Assembly (NCBI RefSeq): GCF_000169195.2
Contig: NC_016023.1
Coordinates: forward strand, 3,100,001-3,164,000
Length of the DNA stretch: 64,000 bases
Source of the DNA: Heyndrickxia coagulans 36D1
Lineage (GTDB): Bacteria > Bacillota > Bacilli > Bacillales > Bacillaceae_C
Direction of reading: 5' to 3'
Positions 34,456-43,350 of this stretch are shown here, piece after piece (within the stretch, counting starts at the first letter, position 1; the number at the start of each line of letters is the position of its first letter). Position numbers and translations under genes: made by a program. The notes beneath the pieces were generated by a model. That model was not told the DNA's origin. It saw only the letters and a list, made by a program, of their open reading frames with translations, and did no database searches.

Positions 34456-36096
34456 ATGAAGGATATAAAATGTGAGTGCGGACATGTGAATCCTCCCGGG
34501 ACCGTTTTGTGCGAGTCGTGTGGGAAAGCGCTGACAGCAGAAGCGGAGGCGGCAGTTCTCCATGATATGCGGTATGAAGGGAGCGCGCGCAGGTCGCAAG
34601 TGTATAAAAAAACGCCGGTGGATAAAATCTGGAATTTTTTTTCGTCCGTAAAAACCGGCGTCTGGCTGATTGTCCTGACGTTAATTGCGTCAGCACTCGG
34701 CACTGTGCTGCCCCAGGCCGACTATATCCCTTCCAATGTCGACCCGTCCGAGTATTACGAGAATCAGTACGGCTGGTTCGGCAAGCTCTGGTATACGCTC
34801 GGATTTGATAACCTTTACAATTCCTGGTGGTATCTGCTTTTCATCGCCCTGATCGGCGTTTCGCTCGTCATTTGCAGCCTTGACCGCTTTATCCCGCTGC
34901 GCCGCGCCCTCTTAAACCAGAAAGCAGCGCGCCATGAAGGGTTTCTGAAGCGGCAGCGCCTGTACGTGAAAAAAGATGGGGTCATCGATGACGCCGCTTA
35001 TACACAGGTCAAACACCGGCTTGAAGCGAAACATTATAAAATCCGCGAAGAAGGCGGGAACTTATTTGCCGAGAAAAATCGGTTTTCCCGCTGGGGGCCG
35101 TACGTCAACCATATCGGATTGATCATCTTTCTTTGCGGCTCTATGCTCCGCTTTGTTCCCGGCATGTATGTCGATGAACTGGTCTGGGTGAGGGAAGGAG
35201 AAAAAGCGGTGCTCCCCGGCACAAACGGGCAGTATGTGCTCCTGAACAAGCAATTCAAGCTGCAAGTTTACAGCAAAAAAGACAATCAAAATTTTGAATC
35301 GGCACTGAATAGGGTCGGCAATGTTGCGAAAAATTTCGAGACGGATGCCGTGCTTTACAAGCAGGGGAAAAAGCGCGTTTTAGGGGAAGACGCCCCGCTT
35401 AAAAAAGTGAAATTCTACCGCATCCAGGTCAATAAACCTTTGAAATTCGGACATTACGCCGTGTATCAAATGGATTACAAGCTGGATGAATTCCAGGCGA
35501 TGTCTTTTGCTTTTGAGAAGAAGTCGAATAAAAAAATATACGGCAAACTTAAAATTGACCTGTACCATCCAAAGGCGGAGTACCCGCTCGGAAAAGGCTA
35601 TAAAGTCAAGCTGCTCGGCTACTATCCTTCGTTTACAGGGTTTGCCAAAAACGGGGAGCCGCAAACGGATTCGTATATTCCAAACAATCCTGCTTTTCTT
35701 TTTAGCTTAATTTCGCCGGAGCATCCGAAAGGGGAAAAAAGCTTTGTTGCCATCCGTCAGACTGTGGAACCGCTCGGGAAAAATGACTACAAGCTGGCTT
35801 TTGCCGGGCTTGAAACGCGGAATGTTTCTGCTTTGGCCGTAAGAAAAGACGAGACGCTCTGGGTACTGGCCGTTGGGGGCGCGATCTTTATGATCGGGGT
35901 TATTCAAGGCGCGTACTGGAATCACCGCCGTTTCTGGCTGAAGCGGGAGAAAGGCGCCGTGCTTTTGGCAGCCCATACAAATAAAAACTGGTACGGGCTA
36001 AAAAGGGAGCTGGAATGGGTGCTCAGCGCATCCGGCATGCCGGCGCTTGTTGACAGAAAAGAACGGAAGAATCCGCAACAGGCCCATACGGCTTAA
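34456..36096 (+). CDS. resB: Cytochrome c biogenesis protein ResB
   Basis: Component of System II cytochrome c maturation; with ResC it moves heme across the membrane and attaches it. The 546-residue protein carries an N-terminal zinc-ribbon-like Cys4 (CECG...CESC, residues 6-22). Membrane helices lie near 70-90, 125-145 and 210-230, then a large extracytoplasmic domain and a final helix near 475-495. ATG follows GAGGAGAG. It is 15 bases after resA. Confidence 0.94.
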   Translation: MKDIKCECGHVNPPGTVLCESCGKALTAEAEAAVLHDMRYEGSARRSQVYKKTPVDKIWNFFSSVKTGVWLIVLTLIASALGTVLPQADYIPSNVDPSEYYENQYGWFGKLWYTLGFDNLYNSWWYLLFIALIGVSLVICSLDRFIPLRRALLNQKAARHEGFLKRQRLYVKKDGVIDDAAYTQVKHRLEAKHYKIREEGGNLFAEKNRFSRWGPYVNHIGLIIFLCGSMLRFVPGMYVDELVWVREGEKAVLPGTNGQYVLLNKQFKLQVYSKKDNQNFESALNRVGNVAKNFETDAVLYKQGKKRVLGEDAPLKKVKFYRIQVNKPLKFGHYAVYQMDYKLDEFQAMSFAFEKKSNKKIYGKLKIDLYHPKAEYPLGKGYKVKLLGYYPSFTGFAKNGEPQTDSYIPNNPAFLFSLISPEHPKGEKSFVAIRQTVEPLGKNDYKLAFAGLETRNVSALAVRKDETLWVLAVGGAIFMIGVIQGAYWNHRRFWLKREKGAVLLAAHTNKNWYGLKRELEWVLSASGMPALVDRKERKNPQQAHTA

Positions 36097-36130
36097 ACAG
36101 ACAGGAGCAATCGGATGAGGAGGGGGAAAA

Positions 36131-37339
36131 TTGGAAAATCTGGTCGAAACGAGCAGCCGGTTGTTGTTCGCCGCATTTCTTTTGTATTTAATCGGCACTT
36201 TACTGTTTGGCGGCGCGATCCGCACACCGAAAAAGGGACAGGGAAGCACTGGGCCGCAAAAAACGAAGTGGGGAAATTTTGCGATCTTCGCAACGGTTGC
36301 GGGGTTTATTTGCCAGGCCGGTTATTTTATTACAAGGTGGATCGCATCCGGGCATGCCCCTGTAAGTAATTTATTTGAATTCACTACTTTTTTTGGTATG
36401 ATGCTTGTTGGAGCCTTTATGGTCATTTATTTTCTTTACAGGAGTGCGGTGCTCGGGCTGTTTGCTTTGCCGGTTGCACTTCTTTTGATTGCCTATGCAA
36501 GCATGTTCCCGAAAGACATCAATCCGCTCGTGCCGTCTCTCAGGAGCTACTGGCTGCAGATTCATGTGACAACGGCGGCCGCCGGGGAGGCCATTCTTGC
36601 TGTCAGTTTTGCTGCCGGGCTGATTTACCTTGTGAAAAGCACTGATCAGCAAAAATCAAACCGGCAGACTTTCTGGCTGGAATTTGTTATGCTTTGTTTA
36701 ATCTGCATCGCCGGTTTTATTGTCGCAAAATCCGCTTTCGGCTTGTTTCATTACAAAGCGGATTTCAGCTGGATTGACCGTAACGGGGCAAAAAACACGG
36801 GGGAAAATGCCCTCGTCTACCATATGCCGGCTGTTATCGGGCCGCATGGCGGGGAACTTTTAACAGCTGGGAGAATGACGCCGTGGTTTTATGTGCCGGC
36901 CTTTATCAATGCCGTCAAACTGAACACGGTGCTCTGGTCTGTTTTGAGCGGCATCATTCTTTACGTGCTGGTCCGGTTGGCGGCCAGAAAGCGGATCGGC
37001 GCGCTGTTAAAACCGCTCACCAAAAATATAAATGCGGATTTAATGGATGAGATCGGCTACCGTTCGGTATTGATCGGGTTTCCGGTGTTTACGCTCGGCG
37101 CGTTAATCTTTGCGATGATCTGGGCACAAATTGCCTGGAGCAAATTTTGGAGCTGGGACCCGAAAGAAGTGTGGGCACTGGTTACGTGGCTGTTTTATGC
37201 CGCTTTTCTCCATTTGCGCATGTCAAAAGGCTGGCAAGGTGAAAAATCCGCCTGGCTGGCCGTCATTGGCTTTGCCATTATTCTGTTTAACCTGATTGCA
37301 GTAAATCTTGTCATTGCTGGGCTGCATTCGTATGCCTGA
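36131..37339 (+). CDS. resC: Cytochrome c biogenesis protein ResC (CcsA)
   Basis: Polytopic membrane protein that with ResB handles heme for cytochrome c. The 402-residue protein has about eight to ten hydrophobic helices and the tryptophan-rich heme-handling motif [15 protein letters not shown] near residues 335-350. Conserved His residues occur nearby. It starts at TTG (36131) behind AGGAGGGGG. It is followed by an unusual hairpin before resD. Confidence 0.93.
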   Translation: MENLVETSSRLLFAAFLLYLIGTLLFGGAIRTPKKGQGSTGPQKTKWGNFAIFATVAGFICQAGYFITRWIASGHAPVSNLFEFTTFFGMMLVGAFMVIYFLYRSAVLGLFALPVALLLIAYASMFPKDINPLVPSLRSYWLQIHVTTAAAGEAILAVSFAAGLIYLVKSTDQQKSNRQTFWLEFVMLCLICIAGFIVAKSAFGLFHYKADFSWIDRNGAKNTGENALVYHMPAVIGPHGGELLTAGRMTPWFYVPAFINAVKLNTVLWSVLSGIILYVLVRLAARKRIGALLKPLTKNINADLMDEIGYRSVLIGFPVFTLGALIFAMIWAQIAWSKFWSWDPKEVWALVTWLFYAAFLHLRMSKGWQGEKSAWLAVIGFAIILFNLIAVNLVIAGLHSYA

Positions 37340-37360
37340 TTTTGTAAGCTTTTGAATCCT

Positions 37361-37393
37361 CCGCATCCCCGGGAGCCCCACCCGGGGATGCGG
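37361..37393 (+). other. Perfect GC-rich hairpin between resC and resD
   Basis: CCGCATCCCCGGG (37361-37373) is exactly complementary to 37381-37393 across a seven-base loop. The 13-bp stem should be very stable. No T-run follows (the next bases are GCGGCTTGC), so simple intrinsic termination is unlikely. Confidence 0.88.
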
Positions 37394-37489
37394 GCGGCTT
37401 GCATGGCCTCGGGAAGCCCGCAAGGATTTTACCGGCTGGATGAATCTTGCTCGCAGCAGGCGGCTGATATTGACTGAGGAGGAATAGCA

Positions 37490-38206
37490 ATGGATGAGGA
37501 TGTAAAAATTTTAGTGGTTGATGATGAAGAAAGGATCCGGCGCCTGTTACGAATGTATTTGGAAAGGGAAAATTACACGATAGATGAAGCGGAAGACGGC
37601 GATACCGCTTTGAAAATGGCGCTTGAAAAAGACTACAGCTGCATTTTGCTCGATATTATGATGCCGGGCAAAGACGGCATTGAAGTGTGCCAGGAATTGC
37701 ACGAAAAGAAAATGACGCCCGTGATCATGCTGACGGCTAAAGGCGAAGAAGCCAACAGGGTGGAAGGATTTGAAGTTGGCGCGGATGATTATATTGTAAA
37801 ACCTTTCAGCCCGCGCGAAGTGGTACTACGGGTGAAAGCCCTGCTTCGCCGGTCGTTGCAAACGGGTTTCTTAAACGCGGATACAAAAGCAAAAGACATT
37901 GTCGTTTTCCCGCATATTACCATTGACAATGATGCTCACCGCGTCACAGCGGACGGAAAGGAAGTCAATCTGACCCCGAAAGAGTATGAGCTGCTTTATT
38001 TTCTCGCCAAATCTCCGGATAAAGTGTTTGACCGCGAACAGCTTTTAAAAGAAGTATGGCATTATGAATTTTTCGGTGATCTCCGTACGGTGGATACGCA
38101 TGTCAAACGCTTGCGGGAAAAATTGAATAAAGTGAGCGAAAACGCGGCTAAAATGATCGTTACCGTCTGGGGCGTCGGGTATAAATTTGAGGTTGCGCCG
38201 GAATGA
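37490..38206 (+). CDS. resD: Response regulator ResD
   Basis: OmpR-family response regulator for oxygen limitation and respiration. The 238-residue protein has a receiver domain with acidic pocket VDDEE and phosphoacceptor Asp in ILLDIMMPG (near residue 55), Thr in MLTAKGE and Lys in VKPFSP. A winged-helix DNA-binding domain from about 135 follows. ATG follows GAGGAGGAA. The end overlaps resE by ATGA. Confidence 0.95.
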   Translation: MDEDVKILVVDDEERIRRLLRMYLERENYTIDEAEDGDTALKMALEKDYSCILLDIMMPGKDGIEVCQELHEKKMTPVIMLTAKGEEANRVEGFEVGADDYIVKPFSPREVVLRVKALLRRSLQTGFLNADTKAKDIVVFPHITIDNDAHRVTADGKEVNLTPKEYELLYFLAKSPDKVFDREQLLKEVWHYEFFGDLRTVDTHVKRLREKLNKVSENAAKMIVTVWGVGYKFEVAPE

Positions 38207-39972
38207 GAATTTGGCGGACGGTTGTCGGGAAACTGTGGATGACCATTCTACTGATGGTTGCCTGCGTTCTGCTCATCCTGACGGTACTGTTGCTCAAGTT
38301 TTTTGAAGAATACCATATCAATCAGATTGAGCAGGATTTGTCTAATACGGCGCAAAAAATCTCGAGGATTATGGAGGAGCACCCAAGCGGAAAGATCGGG
38401 AAAGAAATTGCCCTCGGCGTTCTGGACCAAAACGAGAAAGTCATGATCGTTTACCGCAAAAATGATATCTTTTATCCATCCGGTTCCAAATCATACAAAG
38501 GGATCCCGTACGCGTCGATTTTAAAGGACAAGCAGCTGTCCCAAGTGTTTAGCGAAAAGAAGAAAGTGAGCAAAGAGTTAACCCCTTCTGGCGGGTCTTC
38601 CCGCAATAAGTACCATCATGTGATTGTGACGGCCGTCCCGCTTCATGTGAAGGGGGAAGAACCGGGCGCGGTATTTGTTTACCAGTCATTGGAAGTGCTT
38701 CAGGAAATGACGCGGCAAACGACAAAAATCATTTTGCTCGGTGCAGGCATTGCCATTATTTTAACGACCGGCTTTGCTTTCTTCCTTTCAAAAAGGATTG
38801 GCGGGCCATTGCATAAAATGCGGGAAGCGGCTTTTGAAGTGGCAAAAGGGCGTTTTGACAAAAAGGTGCCGATTTTAACCCGTGATGAAATCGGGGAACT
38901 GGCGACCGCTTTTAATACGATGGGGCGACAGCTTAAATTTAATATGGACGCCTTAAAGCAGGAAAAAGAGCAGCTGCGGAATATTTTAAGCAGCATGGCC
39001 GACGGTGTTTTGACCTTTAACCGGGACGGTGCCATTTTAATCATGAACCCGCCGGCTGAGATGTTTCTTCAAAACTGGTATCATAACCAGGCTGCAAAAG
39101 ACGCCCCGCTTCCTGAAGGGTTGTCCGCATTGCTTGCGAAAGTGGTCGAAACGGAGAAAGAACAGACGGATGAAATTGAAATCAACGGTCGGTACTATGT
39201 TATGATTGCAAGCCCGCTTTATAATTTGTCCCGGATCCGCGGCGTTGTCACCATTATCCGCGATATGACGGAAGAACGGAAGCTGGACAAGCTGCGCGAT
39301 GATTTTATCGCAAACGTTTCGCACGAATTGCGGACGCCGGTTGCCATGTTGCAGGGATACAGCGAAGCGATCATTGATGATATTGCGGCAAGTGAAGAAG
39401 AAAAGAAAGAATTTGCCAAAATCATTTACGATGAAACGCTAAGGATCGGCCGGCTTGTCAATGAGCTGCTCGATCTGGCAAGAATGGAAGCGGGGCATTT
39501 TTCGTTCAGAATGGAGCCGGTCTCATTTAACAGTTTCATTGAAAGAGTGACACATAAATTTAACGGCATCGCGAAAGAAAAAGGAATCGACCTCGTTTGC
39601 GAGACTTCGGACAGCGATCTCACCCTTGAAATCGATGCCGACAGAATTGAACAGGTGCTGACGAATTTAATTGATAACGCCCTCCGGCATACTTCCTCGA
39701 ACGGTTACGTCAAAGTAAAAGAGGAAGAAGCACCCGGCGGCGTATATGTACACGTCGAAGACAACGGATCCGGTATACCGGATGAGGATTTGCCGTTTGT
39801 ATTTGAACGCTTTTACAAAGCGGATAAAGCAAGGACGCGCGGCAAATCGGGAACAGGGCTGGGCCTTGCGATTGCTAAAAACATTGTCGAAGGGCATGGT
39901 GGCCGGATCTTTGTCAAAAGCAAATTAGGGGAAGGGACCACCTTTTCATTTTTCCTTCCAAAAAAAGGCTGA
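38203..39972 (+). CDS. resE: Sensor histidine kinase ResE
   Basis: Membrane kinase that phosphorylates ResD. The 589-residue protein has two membrane helices (about 12-32 and 172-192) around an extracytoplasmic domain, a HAMP region (195-250), a PAS-like domain (255-355), the H box NVSHELRTPVAM, N box LIDNALRH, and G boxes DNGSGI and GTGLGLAI. All kinase motifs are intact. It is translationally coupled to resD. In B. subtilis sigX-rsiX follow; here an M23 peptidase does. Confidence 0.94.
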   Translation: MRIWRTVVGKLWMTILLMVACVLLILTVLLLKFFEEYHINQIEQDLSNTAQKISRIMEEHPSGKIGKEIALGVLDQNEKVMIVYRKNDIFYPSGSKSYKGIPYASILKDKQLSQVFSEKKKVSKELTPSGGSSRNKYHHVIVTAVPLHVKGEEPGAVFVYQSLEVLQEMTRQTTKIILLGAGIAIILTTGFAFFLSKRIGGPLHKMREAAFEVAKGRFDKKVPILTRDEIGELATAFNTMGRQLKFNMDALKQEKEQLRNILSSMADGVLTFNRDGAILIMNPPAEMFLQNWYHNQAAKDAPLPEGLSALLAKVVETEKEQTDEIEINGRYYVMIASPLYNLSRIRGVVTIIRDMTEERKLDKLRDDFIANVSHELRTPVAMLQGYSEAIIDDIAASEEEKKEFAKIIYDETLRIGRLVNELLDLARMEAGHFSFRMEPVSFNSFIERVTHKFNGIAKEKGIDLVCETSDSDLTLEIDADRIEQVLTNLIDNALRHTSSNGYVKVKEEEAPGGVYVHVEDNGSGIPDEDLPFVFERFYKADKARTRGKSGTGLGLAIAKNIVEGHGGRIFVKSKLGEGTTFSFFLPKKG

Positions 39973-39998
39973 CCTCTGCGCCGGGTCTGCCTTTTTTG
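39959..39998 (+). terminator. Terminator of resDE
   Basis: AAAAAAGGC-T-GACC pairs with GGTC-T-GCCTTTTTT with one mismatch. The T-run ends at 39997. Confidence 0.75.
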
Positions 39999-40079
39999 TA
40001 TATTTTCCCGTTTTTTGCGCATCTTAGAAGATGGCTTTGCTTGAAACGGAATTGAAAAAATGAAAATGGGGTGGATCAA

Positions 40080-40796
40080 TTGCCGGCATACATCAAAATA
40101 TGCCTTTTCGTTTCATTGACAGCTGCATGCCTGGGGTTTGCCTGTTCGGCAAATGACGTAGCCGCATCCGGGTCGGTTATCCATGAAGCGACAAAAGACT
40201 GGATTTTTCCGGCGGCAGGGACGATCTCCGACACATTTAACACAAGATACGGCACACATAAAGGGCTTGATATTGCCGGAAGATACCGCGCAAAAGTATT
40301 CAGCGCCCAAGAAGGTACCGTTACCCGTTCCTATCTGTCCGCATCCTACGGCCATGTTGTTTTTATCCGCCATCCGTCCGGTTATGAAACGGTTTACGCC
40401 CATCTTGCCGGAAGGGCAGTGAGAGCGGGGCAGCATGTTGAAAAAGGAAAGGTGGTCGGCTATATGGGTTCGACCGGCCATTCAACTGGTATCCATCTTC
40501 ATTTTGAAGTGCATAACGGGCCATGGACGCCGGATAAGAAAAACGCCATTGACCCGTTTTTGATCTTCGGACCAGGCGCGCCGGGCCAGACGGTTTCCGC
40601 CAAGACCCATGATCCTTACGGGGTTTTTGCTGCTTCCACCGTCCCTCAGCCTGCAGCTTACACTGTGAAAAAAGGCGACACGCTCTGGAACATTGCCCTC
40701 CATTTTCATACGAGCGTGGGAAGGCTGAAAAGCTGGAACAAATTGCGGTCGGACCGAATTATGGCCGGCCAGGTGCTGAAAATAAAAAATGAATGA
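40080..40796 (+). CDS. Secreted M23 peptidase with C-terminal LysM
   Basis: Probable cell-wall endopeptidase of the M23 (LytM/NlpD) family. About 238 residues: an N-terminal signal peptide (about 1-22), a catalytic domain with the zinc motifs HKGLDIAG and HLHFEVH, and one C-terminal LysM (AYTVKKGDTLWNIALHF, about residues 190-236) for wall binding. The start is probably TTG at 40080, seven bases after GGGGTGG; GTG at 40071 lies within that site. All metal ligands are present. It occupies the place where B. subtilis has sigX-rsiX, and its target is unknown. Confidence 0.85.
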   Translation: MPAYIKICLFVSLTAACLGFACSANDVAASGSVIHEATKDWIFPAAGTISDTFNTRYGTHKGLDIAGRYRAKVFSAQEGTVTRSYLSASYGHVVFIRHPSGYETVYAHLAGRAVRAGQHVEKGKVVGYMGSTGHSTGIHLHFEVHNGPWTPDKKNAIDPFLIFGPGAPGQTVSAKTHDPYGVFAASTVPQPAAYTVKKGDTLWNIALHFHTSVGRLKSWNKLRSDRIMAGQVLKIKNE

Positions 40797-40812
40797 AAGT
40801 GATGCGGAATGC

Positions 40813-40841
40813 TTCACAAAATGGCAGCCGGCATGTATAAT
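40813..40841 (+). promoter_or_regulatory. Promoter of the ribU leader
   Basis: TTCACA (40813-40818) and TATAAT (40836-40841) are 17 bases apart, just upstream of the FMN aptamer. Confidence 0.75.
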
Positions 40842-40870
40842 AAGCTTGTAATCAAAATTTCATACGATTT

Positions 40871-41085
40871 ATCTTCGGGGCTGGGTGAGATTCCCGACCG
40901 GCGGTGATAAGGCAGTTGCCTTTCAGTCCGCGAGCCGGATTTCCGGCAGGATTTGGTGAAATTCCAAAACCGACAGTATAGTCTGGATGGGAGAAGATAA
41001 AGGTTGCCAGTGTTTAATGACGTATTAAACGCTTATTTGGACTCGCCTATTACAAAGCCCCCGACATTTTGTCAGGGGCTTTTCA
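40871..41085 (+). promoter_or_regulatory. FMN riboswitch (RFN element) upstream of ribU
   Basis: The aptamer spans about 40871-41000, with the hallmark segments ATCTTCGGGGCTGGGTG, GACCGGCGGTGATA, CCGCGAGCC, GACAGTATAGTCTGGATGG and the closing GAGAAGAT. A terminator follows at 41053-41085 (AAAGCCCCCGACA paired with TGTCAGGGGCTTT, then T-rich). FMN binding should favour termination, so ribU is made when flavin is low. Confidence 0.95.
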
Positions 41086-41149
41086 TTTTGGTCCGCGGCA
41101 CCTTTCTTCCTTTGATGATAAATCGGTCACAAGGAGAGAGGAAGTTTAA

Positions 41150-41728
41150 ATGAAGAAATGGGATGTAAAGCAATTCGTTGCGGTCGCGTTGCTCAGTGCT
41201 CTGGCTTTTATGCTGATGTTTATTAAATTTCCGGTTCCGCCTTTTCCATCGTTTTTAACAGTGGACTTCAGCGACATTCCGGTATTGGTGGCAGCCCTTC
41301 TTTACGGGCCGATGGCTTCTGTTGTAGCGGAACTAATCAAAAATATCCTGAATTATTTATCACTCGGCAGTGAAGCAGGGGTACCGATCGGGAATGTGGC
41401 AAACTTTTTTGCAGGGATGCTGTTCGTCCTGCCGACATATCTCATTTACAAACGGATGCGGACAAAAAAAGGCATGACTGTAGGTCTAGTCACTGGCACG
41501 GTATCCATGTCGGTATGTATGAGCATTTTAAATTATTTCGTCATTTTACCGGCTTATCTGTACTTCATGAACTTTTCGGTCGGGAATGTAAAAGCGTATA
41601 TTGTGGCGGGCGTGCTGCCTTTTAATCTTGTGAAAGGCCTCATCGTGACGGCTTTGTTTATGCTCATGTTTACAAAAATGAAAAATTGGATTGACAAAGC
41701 ATCCGCCATTGGGGGGAAAAGAATATGA
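41150..41728 (+). CDS. ribU: Riboflavin transporter RibU (ECF substrate-binding subunit)
   Basis: Membrane S component that binds riboflavin and works with the shared ECF module (EcfA1/A2/T, not in this window). The 192-residue protein has about six hydrophobic helices and an N-terminal KQFVAVALLSALAFML typical of S components. ATG follows AAGGAGAGAGG. It is controlled by the FMN riboswitch. With no rib structural genes in the window, the uptake route is the only riboflavin function visible here. Confidence 0.94.
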   Translation: MKKWDVKQFVAVALLSALAFMLMFIKFPVPPFPSFLTVDFSDIPVLVAALLYGPMASVVAELIKNILNYLSLGSEAGVPIGNVANFFAGMLFVLPTYLIYKRMRTKKGMTVGLVTGTVSMSVCMSILNYFVILPAYLYFMNFSVGNVKAYIVAGVLPFNLVKGLIVTALFMLMFTKMKNWIDKASAIGGKRI

Positions 41729-41729
41729 A

Positions 41730-41759
41730 AAAAAGCAGGCTCAAACGGCCTGCTTTTTT

Positions 41760-41760
<1 letters not shown>
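41730..41760. terminator. Bidirectional terminator between ribU and fer
   Basis: AAAAAAAGCAGGC and GCCTGCTTTTTTT form a stem with a seven-base loop between convergent genes. Confidence 0.9.
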
Positions 41761-42062
<302 letters not shown>

Positions 42063-42273
42063 TCATGTGCACGAAGGCATGCCGGTGTTTCTCCTTCATT
42101 TTAAAACTCTTTTTTTCTTATTTCAATAGCGGGCTGGCGGAGTTCGTGAAACCTGTCGAATCAATGAAAAAAATGGTAAACAAATCGCCGGTTTCCATGT
42201 TAAAATAGAACCAACCCCCGATTTTTCCTTGCACTTTCCCCTTTTTTCAGCTAAAGAACAGGAGAGGATTCAG

Positions 42274-43350
42274 ATGCCTTTTTTACAGGCTGTATTGCTG
42301 GATTGCTTCAGCAACCTGAATGGAGAACGCACCCCTTATGCTGTTTTTCATCTATTAAACGGCAAAAAATCAGCACAGACGATCCAGGATTCCCATTTTT
42401 TCAAGATTGGCAGGCTCTTTCAAACGTTTCCATTTATTACCCGTGAGGCTTTCACACGCGAAGTAGATGCCCTTTTAAAAGCCGGGTTACTGCAAAAAAG
42501 CGGCCCGGATGCCTGCGTGGTCACAGAAAAAGGCACTGCCCTGCTTTTGGCAACCGGCAGGATGGAAGAACGGTTTCCTTACCTGGACGGCTTGAAATAC
42601 CAGGATTCGGCAAATCTGTTTTGGAAAAGGTTGAATCTCATCACCCAGGCCGTATCCAACTTAGTGTATGGAAATAAAGTATATTATCCGGTTCAAAGGG
42701 ACCCGGCTCTTCAGGCTTGGGCAAAAAACTGGCTGAAACAGCATGCAAAAAGCAGGATTGCGTTAGCGGAGCATTTGTACCGTGAATTTTACCGTCTGTT
42801 TTCCGGCAGCCCGCCGGAAAAGCCTGAAATTTTTGTCCTTCGGTTGACGGGTGCGGGCCGGATCGGATATACGATCACGCAGGCTGCCTCCGCCCTGCAC
42901 CTTGATCCTGTAGAGTACTGGTACCGGTTTTTGCATTTGCTTCATTTTATCGTCCGGCGCATCCTTGGAGATCCTGAAACATTCCGGTATTTATACCAAA
43001 TGCTTCACGATGTGCAAAAGGCCTTGCCACTGACCCGGTCTGCCGCGGTGACATTTGGCTTCTTGAAGCAAGGGAAAACGATTGCGGAAATCAGCACGCT
43101 GAGAGGGTTAAAACAAAGCACGATTGAAGACCATTTGATTGAAATCGCGTTAACGGTCCCGGATTTTCCGCTGAACCGGTATGTGCCAAAGGATGAAGAA
43201 CAAAAGATCATCCGGGCAGCCGCTGATTTAAATACAAAGAAATTAAAACCGATTAAAGAAAAAGTAGGGGACATCCCGTATTTCCATATTCGCCTTGTAT
43301 TGGCAGAAAGGATGGGCCGCAGTGGATCTTTTAAGCTTTTTGAAAAGTAA
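42274..43350 (+). CDS. ypbB: Helix-turn-helix domain protein YpbB
   Basis: A 358-residue protein encoded immediately upstream of the RecQ-like helicase, as in B. subtilis. The C-terminal part (about residues 265-315) resembles the helix-turn-helix domain found after some RecQ helicases (FLKQGKTIAEISTLRGLKQSTIEDHLIE). The rest has no recognised enzyme motif. ATG at 42274 follows GGAGAGG; the longer frame upstream has no site. It overlaps recS by 29 bases, so the two are co-translated and probably work together in DNA metabolism. Confidence 0.86.
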   Translation: MPFLQAVLLDCFSNLNGERTPYAVFHLLNGKKSAQTIQDSHFFKIGRLFQTFPFITREAFTREVDALLKAGLLQKSGPDACVVTEKGTALLLATGRMEERFPYLDGLKYQDSANLFWKRLNLITQAVSNLVYGNKVYYPVQRDPALQAWAKNWLKQHAKSRIALAEHLYREFYRLFSGSPPEKPEIFVLRLTGAGRIGYTITQAASALHLDPVEYWYRFLHLLHFIVRRILGDPETFRYLYQMLHDVQKALPLTRSAAVTFGFLKQGKTIAEISTLRGLKQSTIEDHLIEIALTVPDFPLNRYVPKDEEQKIIRAAADLNTKKLKPIKEKVGDIPYFHIRLVLAERMGRSGSFKLFEK

